From the NCBI RefSeq assembly GCF_034931045.1, contig NZ_JAYGHH010000015.1:1-64000 (forward strand): DNA of 64,000 nt, written 5' to 3'. A program made the position numbers and the translations under genes. Below are positions 35,994 through 44,818 of this stretch, piece after piece; the stretch's first letter is position 1; each line of letters begins with the position of its first letter. The notes under the pieces are model-generated. The model searched no databases. It was given only the letters and a program-made list of their open reading frames with translations, and was not told where the DNA came from. This stretch comes from Nodularia sp034931045 (GTDB lineage Bacteria; Cyanobacteriota; Cyanobacteriia; Cyanobacteriales; Nostocaceae).

Positions 35994-37391
35994 ATGCCAC
36001 AAACTCTAGATTTGTGTCAAGTTAATCGGGGTCAGGTTGTTTCGGTTCGCGGTAGTGTTATTGATGTGCGATTTTCTCAACAGCTTCCTGATGTTTATAG
36101 TCAGTTGATAGCGGGGGAAAATGAGAGTGTGGTGATGGAGGTGATGACTCATCTCGATGCTGAGACGGTACGCGGAATTGCTTTGACACCAACATCAGGT
36201 TTGGCGCGTGGTTCTGTGGTAATTAATACAGGACATCCCCTACAAGTTCCGGTGGGGAAACGACTGCTAGGGAGAATGTTTAACGTGTTTGGGGAGACAA
36301 TTGATCGTAAAGCAGAAATATCTGGGGGAGAATGGCGATCGCTTCATCAGCCACCAGTACCCCTAATTCAGCAGTCCACAAGTTCAGAAATTCTGGAAAC
36401 TGGCATTAAAGCTATTGATATTCTCGCACCTTTAGAACGGGGTGGTAAAGCAGGTTTATTTGGTGGTGCGGGTGTGGGTAAAACTGTATTAATTACGGAG
36501 ATGATTCACAACATAGTCAGTGAGTATCAGGGAATTAGTCTGTTTTGTGGAATTGGTGAACGTAGTCGGGAAGCTGAGGAACTATACCGTGAAATGCAAG
36601 ATGCGGGAGTGTTAGAAAACACCATCATGATTTTTGGTCAGATGAATGAACCACCGGGTGCGAGGTTCCGGGTGGGACAAGCAGCTTTAACAATGGCTGA
36701 ATATTTCCGCGATGATGTCAAACAAGATGTGTTGTTATTAATTGATAATATCTTTCGGTTTATCCAAGCTGGACAAGAAGTTTCTGGGTTAATGGGGCGA
36801 CTTCCTTCCCGTGTTGGTTATCAACCCACTCTAGAAACAGAACTGGCTGAATTAGAGGAACGCATTGCTAATACCACAACTGGCGCGATTACCTCTGTAC
36901 AAGCTGTATATGTTCCCGCCGATGATTTTACTGACCCAGCCGCAGTTCACACCTTTGGTCATTTATCAGCATCAATTGTCTTGTCTCGTAAACGTGCTAG
37001 TGAAGGGTTTTATCCAGCCGTTGACCCGTTACAGTCCAATTCTAAAATGTTGACACCGCTAGTAGTGGGAAAACATCACTACCAAATCGCCCAAGCTGTG
37101 AGACAAACCTTAGCAAACTACGAAGACCTTAAAGATATTATCGCCATTTTGGGCATAGAAGAAATTTCAGCCAGCGATCGCCAAACAGTCACCCGCGCCA
37201 GAAGACTAGAGCGATTTTTAACCCAGCCATTTTTTACTACAGAACAATTTACCGGAAAACCAGGCAAATTAGTGAGTTTAGCCGATGCACTTTCCGGATG
37301 CGATCGCATTCTCAACGATGAATTTTCCGATTATCCAGAGCGATCGCTTTATATGATTGGTACAGTTGATGAAATAATTCGTAATTCGTAA
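35994..37391 (+). CDS. atpD: N-type ATPase subunit beta
   Basis: 465 residues from the ATG at 35994, with AGGA nine to twelve bases upstream. Walker A GGAGVGKT at 157-164, the catalytic GERSREAEEL, Walker B DVLLLIDNIFRF and the DELSEED-equivalent region are intact. The protein is shorter at its start than the usual F1 beta and begins the atpDCQRBEFAG order that defines N-ATPases, a second rotary ATPase type reported in Acaryochloris, Aphanothece and Synechococcus 7002. The last residues IIRNS and the stop are coded by an AATTCGT heptamer repeat that has invaded the 3' end. Confidence 0.94.
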   Translation: MPQTLDLCQVNRGQVVSVRGSVIDVRFSQQLPDVYSQLIAGENESVVMEVMTHLDAETVRGIALTPTSGLARGSVVINTGHPLQVPVGKRLLGRMFNVFGETIDRKAEISGGEWRSLHQPPVPLIQQSTSSEILETGIKAIDILAPLERGGKAGLFGGAGVGKTVLITEMIHNIVSEYQGISLFCGIGERSREAEELYREMQDAGVLENTIMIFGQMNEPPGARFRVGQAALTMAEYFRDDVKQDVLLLIDNIFRFIQAGQEVSGLMGRLPSRVGYQPTLETELAELEERIANTTTGAITSVQAVYVPADDFTDPAAVHTFGHLSASIVLSRKRASEGFYPAVDPLQSNSKMLTPLVVGKHHYQIAQAVRQTLANYEDLKDIIAILGIEEISASDRQTVTRARRLERFLTQPFFTTEQFTGKPGKLVSLADALSGCDRILNDEFSDYPERSLYMIGTVDEIIRNS

Positions 37392-37410
37392 TTCGTAATT
37401 CGTAATTCGG
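37380..37410. repeat. AATTCGT heptamer repeat overlapping the atpD 3' end
   Basis: Four copies of the TTCGTAA unit; the first supplies the final atpD codons and its stop, the rest fill the atpD-atpC spacer. Confidence 0.9.
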
Positions 37411-37420
37411 AGAATTTACT

Positions 37421-37825
37421 ATGAAATTAAAAGTTTTATTGCCTACACAAATTTTGTTAGAAGAAACAGCTAATAAAATCAATGCCGAAGCTGAAAATGG
37501 TGCTTTTGGTATATTACCAAATCATATAGACTTTGTAACTGCACTCGTCCCCGGAATTTTATCATTTGATTCACAACAAGGAGAAGAAATATTTCTCGCT
37601 GTTGATCAAGGCATTTTAGTTAAATGTGGTGCAGAGGTTCTTGTCTCAACTAGAAATGCCATTCGGGGTAATAACTTAGAAACATTACAGCAAACAGTAG
37701 AAGCACAGTTTAAAACATTAAATGAAAAAGAAAAAATGGCTCGATCTGCTGCCGCTAAATTAGAAATCGGTTTTATTCGAAGTCTTATAGAAACGGGAGG
37801 TGCCAGTAGTGAAACCCCCACATAA
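37421..37825 (+). CDS. atpC: N-type ATPase subunit epsilon
   Basis: 134 residues. The beta-sandwich half has the family text EAENGAFGILPNHIDFVTAL and the helical C-terminus MARSAAAKLEIGFIRSLIE. Epsilon forms the central stalk foot and can inhibit the enzyme. GGAG lies eight bases before the ATG. It overlaps atpQ by 17 bases. Confidence 0.93.
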   Translation: MKLKVLLPTQILLEETANKINAEAENGAFGILPNHIDFVTALVPGILSFDSQQGEEIFLAVDQGILVKCGAEVLVSTRNAIRGNNLETLQQTVEAQFKTLNEKEKMARSAAAKLEIGFIRSLIETGGASSETPT

Positions 37826-38226
37826 TTCATCACCAAAAAAACGCCAACAATCAGAGACAGACTTTCAAAAGCATATTAGAACTAAATCAGCCCGGAAACT
37901 GCGATCGCGACGGCAAAAAGACCGAAGTATTTGGTTTAACTTAGGCGTAATTGGTCTTGTAGGGTGGTCTATAACTATTCCGACCTTANNNNNNNNNNNN
38001 NNNNNNNNNNNNNNNNNNNNNNNNNNNNNNNNNNNNNNNNNNNNNNNNNNNNNNNNNNNNNNNNNNNNNNNNNNNNNNNNNNNTAATTGGTATCGCTATA
38101 GGCATTTGGATTGATACAAGATGGCCTAGTCAATACTCCTGGACATTAATGATGTTATTTATTGGTCTTACTCTTGGCTGTTTCAACGCTTGGTTCTGGG
38201 TACAACAAGAAAGCCGAAATGAATAA
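37809..38226 (+). CDS. atpQ: N-type ATPase AtpQ (AtpI-like), interrupted by a gap
   Basis: Starts at a GTG (37809) with GGGAGG eight bases upstream, inside the end of atpC. The N-terminus is basic (KPPHNSSPKKRQQ, ARKLRSRRQKDRS), then the first membrane helix WFNLGVIGLVGWSITIPTL begins just before 95 N. After the gap, from 38086, IGIAIGIWIDTRWP and a second helix LMMLFIGLTLGCFNAWFWV run to the stop. AtpQ/AtpI proteins are two-helix membrane proteins that may help c-ring assembly or magnesium flow. The pieces are out of frame across the gap as written, so the gap length is nominal. Confidence 0.82.
37989..38083. other. Assembly gap (95 N)
   Basis: Run of N inside atpQ, covering the loop between its two membrane helices. 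Confidence 0.95.
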
Positions 38227-38322
38227 AATTTTAGCAAAATAATAACATCATATACATAAATATATTGTCGGTGTTTATCAGTAGTTTGAATTCCAAATTA
38301 ATTACTTCACTTGAAAGTGAGC

Positions 38323-38613
38323 ATGAACAACATTATATATTTGTTAATTGCTTTGCCATTAGGATTTACATTGGGAGTTTTCTACTTTATTAACCTGTGG
38401 TTAACAGTACGACAAATACCGACAACTCAATGGCCATTTCGCTTAATTGTGGGTAGCTTTGTTGGTCGTACCAGTATCACAATACTTGGATTATATTTAA
38501 TTATGGATGGAAACTGGAAACGAATGCTAATTAGTCTTTTGGGATTTGTAATAGCACGGAGTATTTTAATCAATTACTGGCAACCAAAACAGGAATACAA
38601 CGATGGAAATTAG
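38323..38613 (+). CDS. atpR: N-type ATPase AtpR membrane subunit
   Basis: 96 residues from the ATG at 38323 (TTG and GTG starts slightly upstream are also open). Three hydrophobic helices: about 3-25, 37-60 and 66-84. Arginines in the second and third helices (SFVGRTSIT and VIARSIL) are the feature reported for AtpR and proposed to contact the c-subunit glutamates. It is found only in N-type operons, next to atpQ. It overlaps atpB by 11 bases. Confidence 0.87.
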   Translation: MNNIIYLLIALPLGFTLGVFYFINLWLTVRQIPTTQWPFRLIVGSFVGRTSITILGLYLIMDGNWKRMLISLLGFVIARSILINYWQPKQEYNDGN

Positions 38614-39289
38614 TCCTGATAATATAATTTTTTGGCAGTGGGGATTTATCAAGCTAAATGCCACTATTGTATATACTTGGCTAATAATATTTCTCTTAGT
38701 TCTGGTTTCTTGGCTGATAACACGTAACCTAAAAGTAAAACCGCAAATTTCCCGTTGGCAAAACATCCTAGAAATCATTATAGATACCATTAACCAGCAA
38801 ATTCGGGAAGTTAGTCAACAGGAACCAAGTCAATATTTACCTTTTGTCGGAACTTTATTTTTGTTTATAGTTGTCGCTAATATGTTAACAATTTTCCCTG
38901 GCTATCAACCACCGACAGGTTCCCTTTCTACTACAGCTGCTTTAGCTTTGTGTGTCTTTGTTGCAGTGCCGTTATTCGGCATTTTGAATCGAGGTTTATT
39001 AGGTTATTTAAGAAATTACATTCAGCCTACACCCTTAATGTTGCCTTTCAATATTATTAGTGAATTTTCCCGGACTCTGGCTTTAGCAGTGCGCTTGTTT
39101 GGCAATATTATGAGTGGTTCTATGCTAGTGGCTATTTTGGTATCTCTTGTCCCTTTGTTTTTTCCGATTTTGATTAGATTATTGGGGCTTTTAATTGGGA
39201 TTATTCAAGCATATATTTTTGCAATTTTGGCAATGGTTTATATTGCTTCTGCTACTCGCGTTTATCGGCGAACAGAGGTGGGAGATTAG
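38603..39289 (+). CDS. atpB: N-type ATPase subunit a
   Basis: 228 residues, five to six membrane helices. The essential stator arginine is R164 in SRTLALAVRLFGN, next to LFGNIMSG, and IIQAYIFAILAMVYI is the last helix pair. It carries the ion half-channels beside the c-ring. Its start overlaps the end of atpR by 11 bases, a sign of coupled translation. Confidence 0.94.
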   Translation: MEISPDNIIFWQWGFIKLNATIVYTWLIIFLLVLVSWLITRNLKVKPQISRWQNILEIIIDTINQQIREVSQQEPSQYLPFVGTLFLFIVVANMLTIFPGYQPPTGSLSTTAALALCVFVAVPLFGILNRGLLGYLRNYIQPTPLMLPFNIISEFSRTLALAVRLFGNIMSGSMLVAILVSLVPLFFPILIRLLGLLIGIIQAYIFAILAMVYIASATRVYRRTEVGD

Positions 39290-39350
39290 GAGTTTCACGC
39301 AGAGGCGCTGAGAGAGTAAGAGTTGAATTCAGAAGTAATTATGAAGACAG

Positions 39351-39623
39351 ATGAATATAGATAATATTGGTTTGATTGGTATGGTTTCGATTATTATTGC
39401 TGGTTTGACGATAGCGATTGGTTCTATTGGCCCAGCAATTGCGGAAGGTTGGGCGGTGGCGAGGGCTTTGGGCGCAATGGCACAACAACCAGACCAAGCT
39501 AATACTATCACTCGCACTTTATTTGTGGGTTTGGCAATTATTGAATCTACGGCTATTTATTGTTTTGTGGTATCGATGATTTTGATTTTTGCTAACCCTT
39601 TTTGGGACTATTTTACTAGTTAA
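39351..39623 (+). CDS. atpE: N-type ATPase subunit c
   Basis: 90 residues, two membrane helices. The ion-binding glutamate is E65, followed by S66, T67 and Y70, the same set as in sodium-binding c-rings; the position that is Q32 in the Ilyobacter sodium ring is E32 here (GPAIAEGW). Two carboxylates per subunit are a feature of N-type c-rings, for which both sodium-linked (Aphanothece) and proton-linked (Burkholderia) behaviour has been reported. So ion choice cannot be settled by sequence. A 61-base spacer with CGCAGAGGCGC repeat text precedes it. Confidence 0.95.
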   Translation: MNIDNIGLIGMVSIIIAGLTIAIGSIGPAIAEGWAVARALGAMAQQPDQANTITRTLFVGLAIIESTAIYCFVVSMILIFANPFWDYFTS

Positions 39624-39706
39624 TAGTCAAAATAATTTAAAATTCAAAATTATTTCTCTTTTATTTTACATTTTGAATTCAAAAAAGTTCAAGGAAAAAA
39701 CTATCT

Positions 39707-40471
39707 ATGCTGATTGATTGGTTTACAGTCATCGCTCAAATTCTTAACTTCCTAATTCTGGTTTTTCTGTTGTGGAAGTTTTTGTATAAACCCATAACTA
39801 AAACTATGCAAGAACGCCAGCGCAGAATTACAAATCGTTGGGAAGAGGCGCAAGTAAAACAAGAGGAAGCAGCACAAGAAGCAGAATTATATCGTCAAAA
39901 GCAACAAGAATTAGACCAGAAACGCACAACATTAATAAATGAAGCCAAAACCCAAGCCGCAGAGAAACGAAAACAACTAATCAATCAAGCCCGCCAAGAA
40001 GTTGAGTCAATGCAGACAGGATGGCGCGAAGCAATTCAACGAGAAGAAGATGAATTTTTAACGACTTTACGCCAACGGGTACAAGAACAAACTTATGCAA
40101 TTACTCGCCGGATTTTACAGGATTTAGCAGACGCTAATTTAGAACAAAAGACAATAAAAGTATTTCTAAATCGTCTGCAAACATTAGATGAAATACAACG
40201 CCAAGAAATCACACAGCAATCAGCCAAAGAAATTATTATTTATAGCAGTTTTGATATACCCCAATCCCAGCGTCAAGAAATTATTAATATTTTACAGTCC
40301 CAGCGAATAATTAACGGCAAGAATATTAAATTTACAACCTCTCCAGATTTAATTTGTGGGATAAAACTACAAATATCTAACTATCAAATTTCCTGGACAT
40401 TCGACGACTATCTGCAAACTTTATCAGAACAATTTTCCACAATCATCCAACAAAGCACAAATAAACCTTAA
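39707..40471 (+). CDS. atpF: N-type ATPase subunit b (b-delta type)
   Basis: 254 residues. One N-terminal helix (about 5-25), a long charged coiled coil (35-150, RQRRITNRWEEAQVKQEEAA) and a C-terminal part about 165-250 with IIIYSSFDIPQSQRQEIINI that resembles the delta subunit C-domain. This long form explains why the operon has no delta gene: b itself reaches the top of the head. AAGGAAAA precedes the ATG. Confidence 0.9.
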   Translation: MLIDWFTVIAQILNFLILVFLLWKFLYKPITKTMQERQRRITNRWEEAQVKQEEAAQEAELYRQKQQELDQKRTTLINEAKTQAAEKRKQLINQARQEVESMQTGWREAIQREEDEFLTTLRQRVQEQTYAITRRILQDLADANLEQKTIKVFLNRLQTLDEIQRQEITQQSAKEIIIYSSFDIPQSQRQEIINILQSQRIINGKNIKFTTSPDLICGIKLQISNYQISWTFDDYLQTLSEQFSTIIQQSTNKP

Positions 40472-40512
40472 TTCTCCCCTGTTCTCTCTGCGCCTCTGCG
40501 CGAAACAAACTC

Positions 40513-42069
40513 ATGAACAAAAATCATCCTCTACAAACCCTCCTAAATAACACCTTTACCACCTTTGAACAAATCTTAAATAACCATCAACCCCAAATCC
40601 AAACTCGTGAAATTGGCATAATTAAATCCTTAACTCAAGGAATTGCCAATATCTCAGGTTTACCCAACGTCAAAGCCGATGAAATCTTGCATTTTTCCGG
40701 TGATGTATTAGGAATTGCCTTTAATTTAGATCCCAACGAAATTGGGGTAATCTTATTAGGTAATAGCCAACATTTAGCAGCTGGACAAGAAGTACAACGC
40801 ACAGAGAGAGTTTTGGATGTACCCGTAGGCGAAGCATTGTTAGGACGTGTACTAAATGTAACTGGCAATCCTCTGGATAATCAAGGAGCAATTCAGGTAA
40901 CAGAACGCCGTCCAGTAGAACGACAAGCCGCCGCTATCATGGATCGCGCCCCCGTAATAATACCCTTGCAGACAGGTATAAAAGTTGTTGATGCTTTGAT
41001 TCCTATTGGTAGGGGACAACGAGAATTAATTGTAGGCGATCGCCAAATTGGTAAAACTGCGATCGCCACCGATACTATAATTAATCAAAAGCACCAAAAT
41101 GTCTTATGTATTTACTGCGCCATTGGTAAACCCGCCTCAGCAGTGGCCAAAGTAATCGCTGACTTGCGTCAATATAACGCAATGGACTACAGCATTGTAG
41201 TAGTAGCATTTGGGGAAGACCCACCAGGATTGCAATATATCACCCCCTATGCAGCCACAACCATTGCTGAGTATTTTATGGAACAAGGGCGTGATGTCTT
41301 AATTGTCTACGATGATTTAACTCGTCACGCTTGGGCTTATCGGGAACTTTCCCTGTTACTGCGTCGCCCTCCTGGAAGAGAAGCATATCCAGGTGATATT
41401 TTTTACATTCATTCCCGATTATTAGAACGTGCTACCCACCTGCGCCCAGAACTTGGGGGTGGTTCACTCACCGCATTACCAATTGTGGAAACCCAAGCGC
41501 AAGATATTTCCGCGTATATCCCCACTAATTTAATTTCTATTACCGATGGACAGATTTATTTATCTCCCGACTTATTTCAAAAAGGTGTATTACCTGCGGT
41601 AGATGTAGGTAAATCAGTCTCAAGAGTGGGAGGAAAGACCCAATTACCAGCTTATAGCGCTGTCGCTGGAGATTTACGGCTGTCTTACTCGCAATTTCAG
41701 GAAGTAGAAGTTTTTGCTCGTTTTGGTACTCAGCTAGATGAAGAAACCCGCCAAACCTTAGAACGGGGGCGACGTGTGCGAGAGATATTAAAGCAACCCC
41801 AATACCAAACCTTACCAGTAGCAGAACAGATTGCTGTGTTGTTAGCTGTGACTGAAGGTATTTTTGACCACATTCCCCTAGATAAAATAGAGGAAGGGGC
41901 TAAAGCTGTGCGCCAACAAGTTACAGAACAATTATCGCAGGTGAGCGAGCGTATTCAAGCCGGTGAAAAGCTGAGTGATGAAGATAGGAATGCTTTGTTA
42001 AGTGTAGCCGCAGGAGCAATGGCATTCTTGAAACCCCAGCCAGAGGAATCAGAAAATGCCCACCATTGA
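40513..42069 (+). CDS. atpA: N-type ATPase subunit alpha
   Basis: 518 residues. The P-loop GDRQIGKT is at 175-182, with GQRELIVGDR before it and the arginine-finger segment VGKSVSRVGGKTQLPAYSAV later. The N-terminal beta barrel GIIKSLTQGIANISGLPNV is complete. Alpha holds the non-catalytic nucleotide sites and the arginine finger. A 41-base spacer with CTCTGCGCC repeat text precedes it, and it overlaps atpG by 14 bases. Confidence 0.95.
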   Translation: MNKNHPLQTLLNNTFTTFEQILNNHQPQIQTREIGIIKSLTQGIANISGLPNVKADEILHFSGDVLGIAFNLDPNEIGVILLGNSQHLAAGQEVQRTERVLDVPVGEALLGRVLNVTGNPLDNQGAIQVTERRPVERQAAAIMDRAPVIIPLQTGIKVVDALIPIGRGQRELIVGDRQIGKTAIATDTIINQKHQNVLCIYCAIGKPASAVAKVIADLRQYNAMDYSIVVVAFGEDPPGLQYITPYAATTIAEYFMEQGRDVLIVYDDLTRHAWAYRELSLLLRRPPGREAYPGDIFYIHSRLLERATHLRPELGGGSLTALPIVETQAQDISAYIPTNLISITDGQIYLSPDLFQKGVLPAVDVGKSVSRVGGKTQLPAYSAVAGDLRLSYSQFQEVEVFARFGTQLDEETRQTLERGRRVREILKQPQYQTLPVAEQIAVLLAVTEGIFDHIPLDKIEEGAKAVRQQVTEQLSQVSERIQAGEKLSDEDRNALLSVAAGAMAFLKPQPEESENAHH

Positions 42070-42961
42070 GTCATTAAGAGCCAAAATTGGCAGTATTCAA
42101 GATTTGCAGTCTGTAGTCAAAACCATGAAAGCCCTCGCTGCTGTCAGCATTCGACAATATCAAACAGCAGTAGAATCCTTAGCCGACTATAACCGCACCA
42201 TTGAAATGGGACTACAAATTGTCCTCAGACAGCGATATTTTTCTGAAAAACGAGGTCTTGTAGCATCTGCAACAGACAGCAAATCATCTCATAATTCTTT
42301 AGGCATAATTATATTTGGCTCAGACCAAGGCTTATGCGGTCAATTTAATGAACAAATAGTATCTTATGCCGTGCAGAAACTTAACAAATTAGAGCCAAAA
42401 TATATTAGAATTGCCGCAGTTGGGGCGCGGTTAATTTTGCCCTTAGAAGCATCAAGAAGAACCATTACCAAGCAATATTCTGTTCCCAATTCCGTCACCG
42501 AAATCACTGCAATGGTACAGGAAATGTTGCTAAATATCGAACAATGGCAAACACAGCAACAAATCGAGCAGGTTATCTTATTTTATAACAAATCCCTGGC
42601 TGGTGTATCCTATCACTCTACAAATTTACGCCTTTTACCAGTTGATCCCAATTGGTTACATTTTTTAGAAAAAAAGCCTTGGACTACATCAGTATTACCA
42701 ACTTTTACAATGAATGAAAATCAATTATTTTCCGCATTAATTCGCCAATATCTATTTATATCTTTATACCGAGCTTTTGCCGAGTCTTTAGCCAGTGAAA
42801 ACGCCAGTCGCCTTTCTTCAATGCAAGCTGCGGAAAAAAATATCGCAGAACGCTTATCAGACCTCAACGCTGATTATCGCCGCCAACGCCAAAGTTCTAT
42901 TACCGCAGAACTCCTCGATATAGTCTCTGGCTTTGAAGCCTTGACCCAACCACAGCGTTAA
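42056..42961 (+). CDS. atpG: N-type ATPase subunit gamma
   Basis: 301 residues. N-terminal helix SLRAKIGSIQDLQSVVKTMK and C-terminal helix SSMQAAEKNIAERLSDLNADYRRQRQ form the rotating shaft; IIFGSDQGLCGQFN is the conserved central strand. It lacks the insertion found in chloroplast and cyanobacterial F-type gamma subunits, as expected for an N-type enzyme. It is the last gene of the operon. Confidence 0.93.
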   Translation: MPTIESLRAKIGSIQDLQSVVKTMKALAAVSIRQYQTAVESLADYNRTIEMGLQIVLRQRYFSEKRGLVASATDSKSSHNSLGIIIFGSDQGLCGQFNEQIVSYAVQKLNKLEPKYIRIAAVGARLILPLEASRRTITKQYSVPNSVTEITAMVQEMLLNIEQWQTQQQIEQVILFYNKSLAGVSYHSTNLRLLPVDPNWLHFLEKKPWTTSVLPTFTMNENQLFSALIRQYLFISLYRAFAESLASENASRLSSMQAAEKNIAERLSDLNADYRRQRQSSITAELLDIVSGFEALTQPQR

Positions 42962-42992
42962 AAATATATCACCTCACCCCAACCCATTTCCT

Positions 42993-43014
42993 ACTTTTCA
43001 TCAAAGAAAAGTTT
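42993..43014 (+). terminator. Possible terminator of the N-ATPase operon
   Basis: ACTTTTC (42993-42999) and GAAAAGT (43006-43012) form a perfect 7-bp stem with a six-base loop, followed by only two further T. The position 32 bases after atpG is right; the T tract is weak. Confidence 0.4.
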
Positions 43015-43105
43015 GACAGCTTGTCTTTTGACGGAAGTAATTAATTCAATTGACAATTAGAAAAGGTATTGTACCGAATCAACCGTTTTGCAGAGAGAAC
43101 ACAAG

Positions 43106-43438
43106 ATGAAAAAAATTATTTCCTTGCTACTTTTAGGCATCACTATCTTCACCTTTGCCTTTAGTAGTCCAGCTTTGGCAGCCAATACAGTCAAGGGAGG
43201 CCAAATATTTAGTGCTAATTGTGCAGCTTGTCACGCGGGTGGAAGAAACCTGGTTCAAGCTCAAAAAAATTTGAAAAAGGATGCTTTAGAAAAGTACGGT
43301 TTGTACTCAGTCGAGGCAATTATTAGTCAGGTGACAAATGGTAAAAATGCTATGCCTGCCTTCAAAGGTCGTTTAAAATCAGAGCAGATTGAAAATGTGG
43401 CTGCTTATGTACTAGAACAGGCAGATAAAGGTTGGTAA
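43106..43438 (+). CDS. petJ: Cytochrome c6
   Basis: 110 residues from the ATG at 43106. A Sec signal peptide (MKKIISLLLLGITIF...) is cut after ALA at about residue 25. The heme site is C39-A-A-C42-H43 and the sixth ligand M83 in NAMPAF; VAAYVLEQADKGW is the standard c6 ending. It carries electrons from cytochrome b6f to photosystem I or oxidase in the thylakoid lumen, replacing plastocyanin when copper is low. It starts 144 bases after the N-ATPase operon. Confidence 0.93.
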   Translation: MKKIISLLLLGITIFTFAFSSPALAANTVKGGQIFSANCAACHAGGRNLVQAQKNLKKDALEKYGLYSVEAIISQVTNGKNAMPAFKGRLKSEQIENVAAYVLEQADKGW

Positions 43439-43642
43439 TAGCGCAAGGCGGAAGTCAAAAGTCAAAAGTATGACTTTATAGGCTTTTCATTGATGTTAAA
43501 TAGTTGTGCTATTGACGCTGTGCTGTAGTGGTTAATTCTTTGGGGGAGTGAAGGAAGGGATATTTCTCGATTACTCTGGTAAATGCCAAGTAGTATCAAA
43601 AGTTCCAAAAATTAATTTGGGCTTTTGCTATCAGTTAAAAAG

Positions 43643-43679
43643 CTAACAGTTAGCGGGGCTTTGTGTCCCGTTAGTTTTT
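43643..43679 (+). terminator. Possible terminator before the TPR gene
   Basis: CTAAC (43643-43647) can pair with GTTAG (43670-43674), and CGGG (43654-43657) with CCCG (43667-43670) as an alternative inner stem, followed by five T. It may end the petJ transcript, though it lies 205 bases downstream. Confidence 0.4.
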
Positions 43680-43703
43680 CTACTGTCGAAATTGTGAAAT
43701 AGG

Positions 43704-44756
43704 ATGCTTATGACTTGTTTCTGGCGATTATTTCTCAGTCTAGTGCTGGCTTTTTTGTTAAATTGTTCGACAACAAGTGCATATTCCTTACCTATTGTAA
43801 ATACCCAAGTTACAGCAAGTGACTTTTTAAGTTTGGGTATCAATAATATGCAGCATGGTAATTATCAGGAGGCAATAGAGAATTTTAACCAAGCGCTGCA
43901 ACTTCAGTCAGATTTGGCTCTAGCTTATAGCGATCGCTGTCAGGCTTATCTAGAATTACAAGATTACCACCAAGCGATTACAGATTGTAATCACGCCATC
44001 AATTTAGCCCCAGATAACTTTGAAACGTATTTGAGTCGAGGACTAGCACGCTACAGACAAGGTGATGATCCAGCTGCTATTGCTGATTATAACCAAGCGA
44101 TCGCCCTTCAGCCTGTTGATTTTCGAGCATACTATAACCGAGGTTTAGCCCATGCAGGTGAGAAAAATTACTCCAAAGCGATCGCGGATTATAATTTAGC
44201 CTTGACTCAAATTCCCCCAACTACCAGTGTATTTCTCGCCGATATCTACAATGACAGAGGTTTAGCCCACTTAGTTTTGCAAAACTCTCCAGCTGCTATG
44301 CTCGACTTTAATCGCGCAATTCGCCTCAATGGGCAGGATTTTCGAGCTTACTTTAATCTTGGTTGTGCTGATGGTAGAAATGGCAATAATGCAGCTGCAA
44401 TTCGTAATTTTTCCCAAGTTATAAAACTTAATCCCAGCCATGCCCCAGCTTACCTGAATCGGGGTATAGCTGAATATCATTTAGGGTATCATCAAGGGGC
44501 GATCGCTGACATCAAAAAAGCATCTGAATACTTTGAAAACCAAGGAAAAAGCATTTCCTCACAAAAAACCTTAGATTTACTCAATAAGTTGCGGCAACAG
44601 CTGCAATTTGTCACCGCGATCGCTTTAACACCCCATGCTAGAGATGATGATCACCAACAAGCATTACAAACAGGGTTTCAAATACATTTATCTAAGCCTG
44701 TGAACACAGAAAAATTAGTTGCGGCGATTGTAAGACTTGTAGCGACAGGAGTGTAA
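43704..44756 (+). CDS. Exported TPR protein with a receiver-domain fragment at its end
   Basis: 350 residues. A hydrophobic signal (about 8-27) suggests export; the cysteine in LLNCSTTSA could make it a lipoprotein. Seven or so tetratricopeptide units fill about 36-280 (for example AIENFNQALQLQSDLALAYS). From residue 303 the sequence changes to VTAIALTPHARDDDHQQALQ then GFQIHLSKPVNTEKLVAAI, the last strand-helix half of a receiver domain such as those in hybrid histidine kinases, without the phospho-Asp. The tail therefore cannot work as a receiver and looks like captured coding sequence. It lies between two cytochrome c6 genes. Confidence 0.85.
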   Translation: MLMTCFWRLFLSLVLAFLLNCSTTSAYSLPIVNTQVTASDFLSLGINNMQHGNYQEAIENFNQALQLQSDLALAYSDRCQAYLELQDYHQAITDCNHAINLAPDNFETYLSRGLARYRQGDDPAAIADYNQAIALQPVDFRAYYNRGLAHAGEKNYSKAIADYNLALTQIPPTTSVFLADIYNDRGLAHLVLQNSPAAMLDFNRAIRLNGQDFRAYFNLGCADGRNGNNAAAIRNFSQVIKLNPSHAPAYLNRGIAEYHLGYHQGAIADIKKASEYFENQGKSISSQKTLDLLNKLRQQLQFVTAIALTPHARDDDHQQALQTGFQIHLSKPVNTEKLVAAIVRLVATGV

Positions 44757-44818
44757 TATCATATCGGTAAAGCGAGTTAATTTCAACACATAGCCACAAC
44801 AGTATCAGGAGTAATTGA

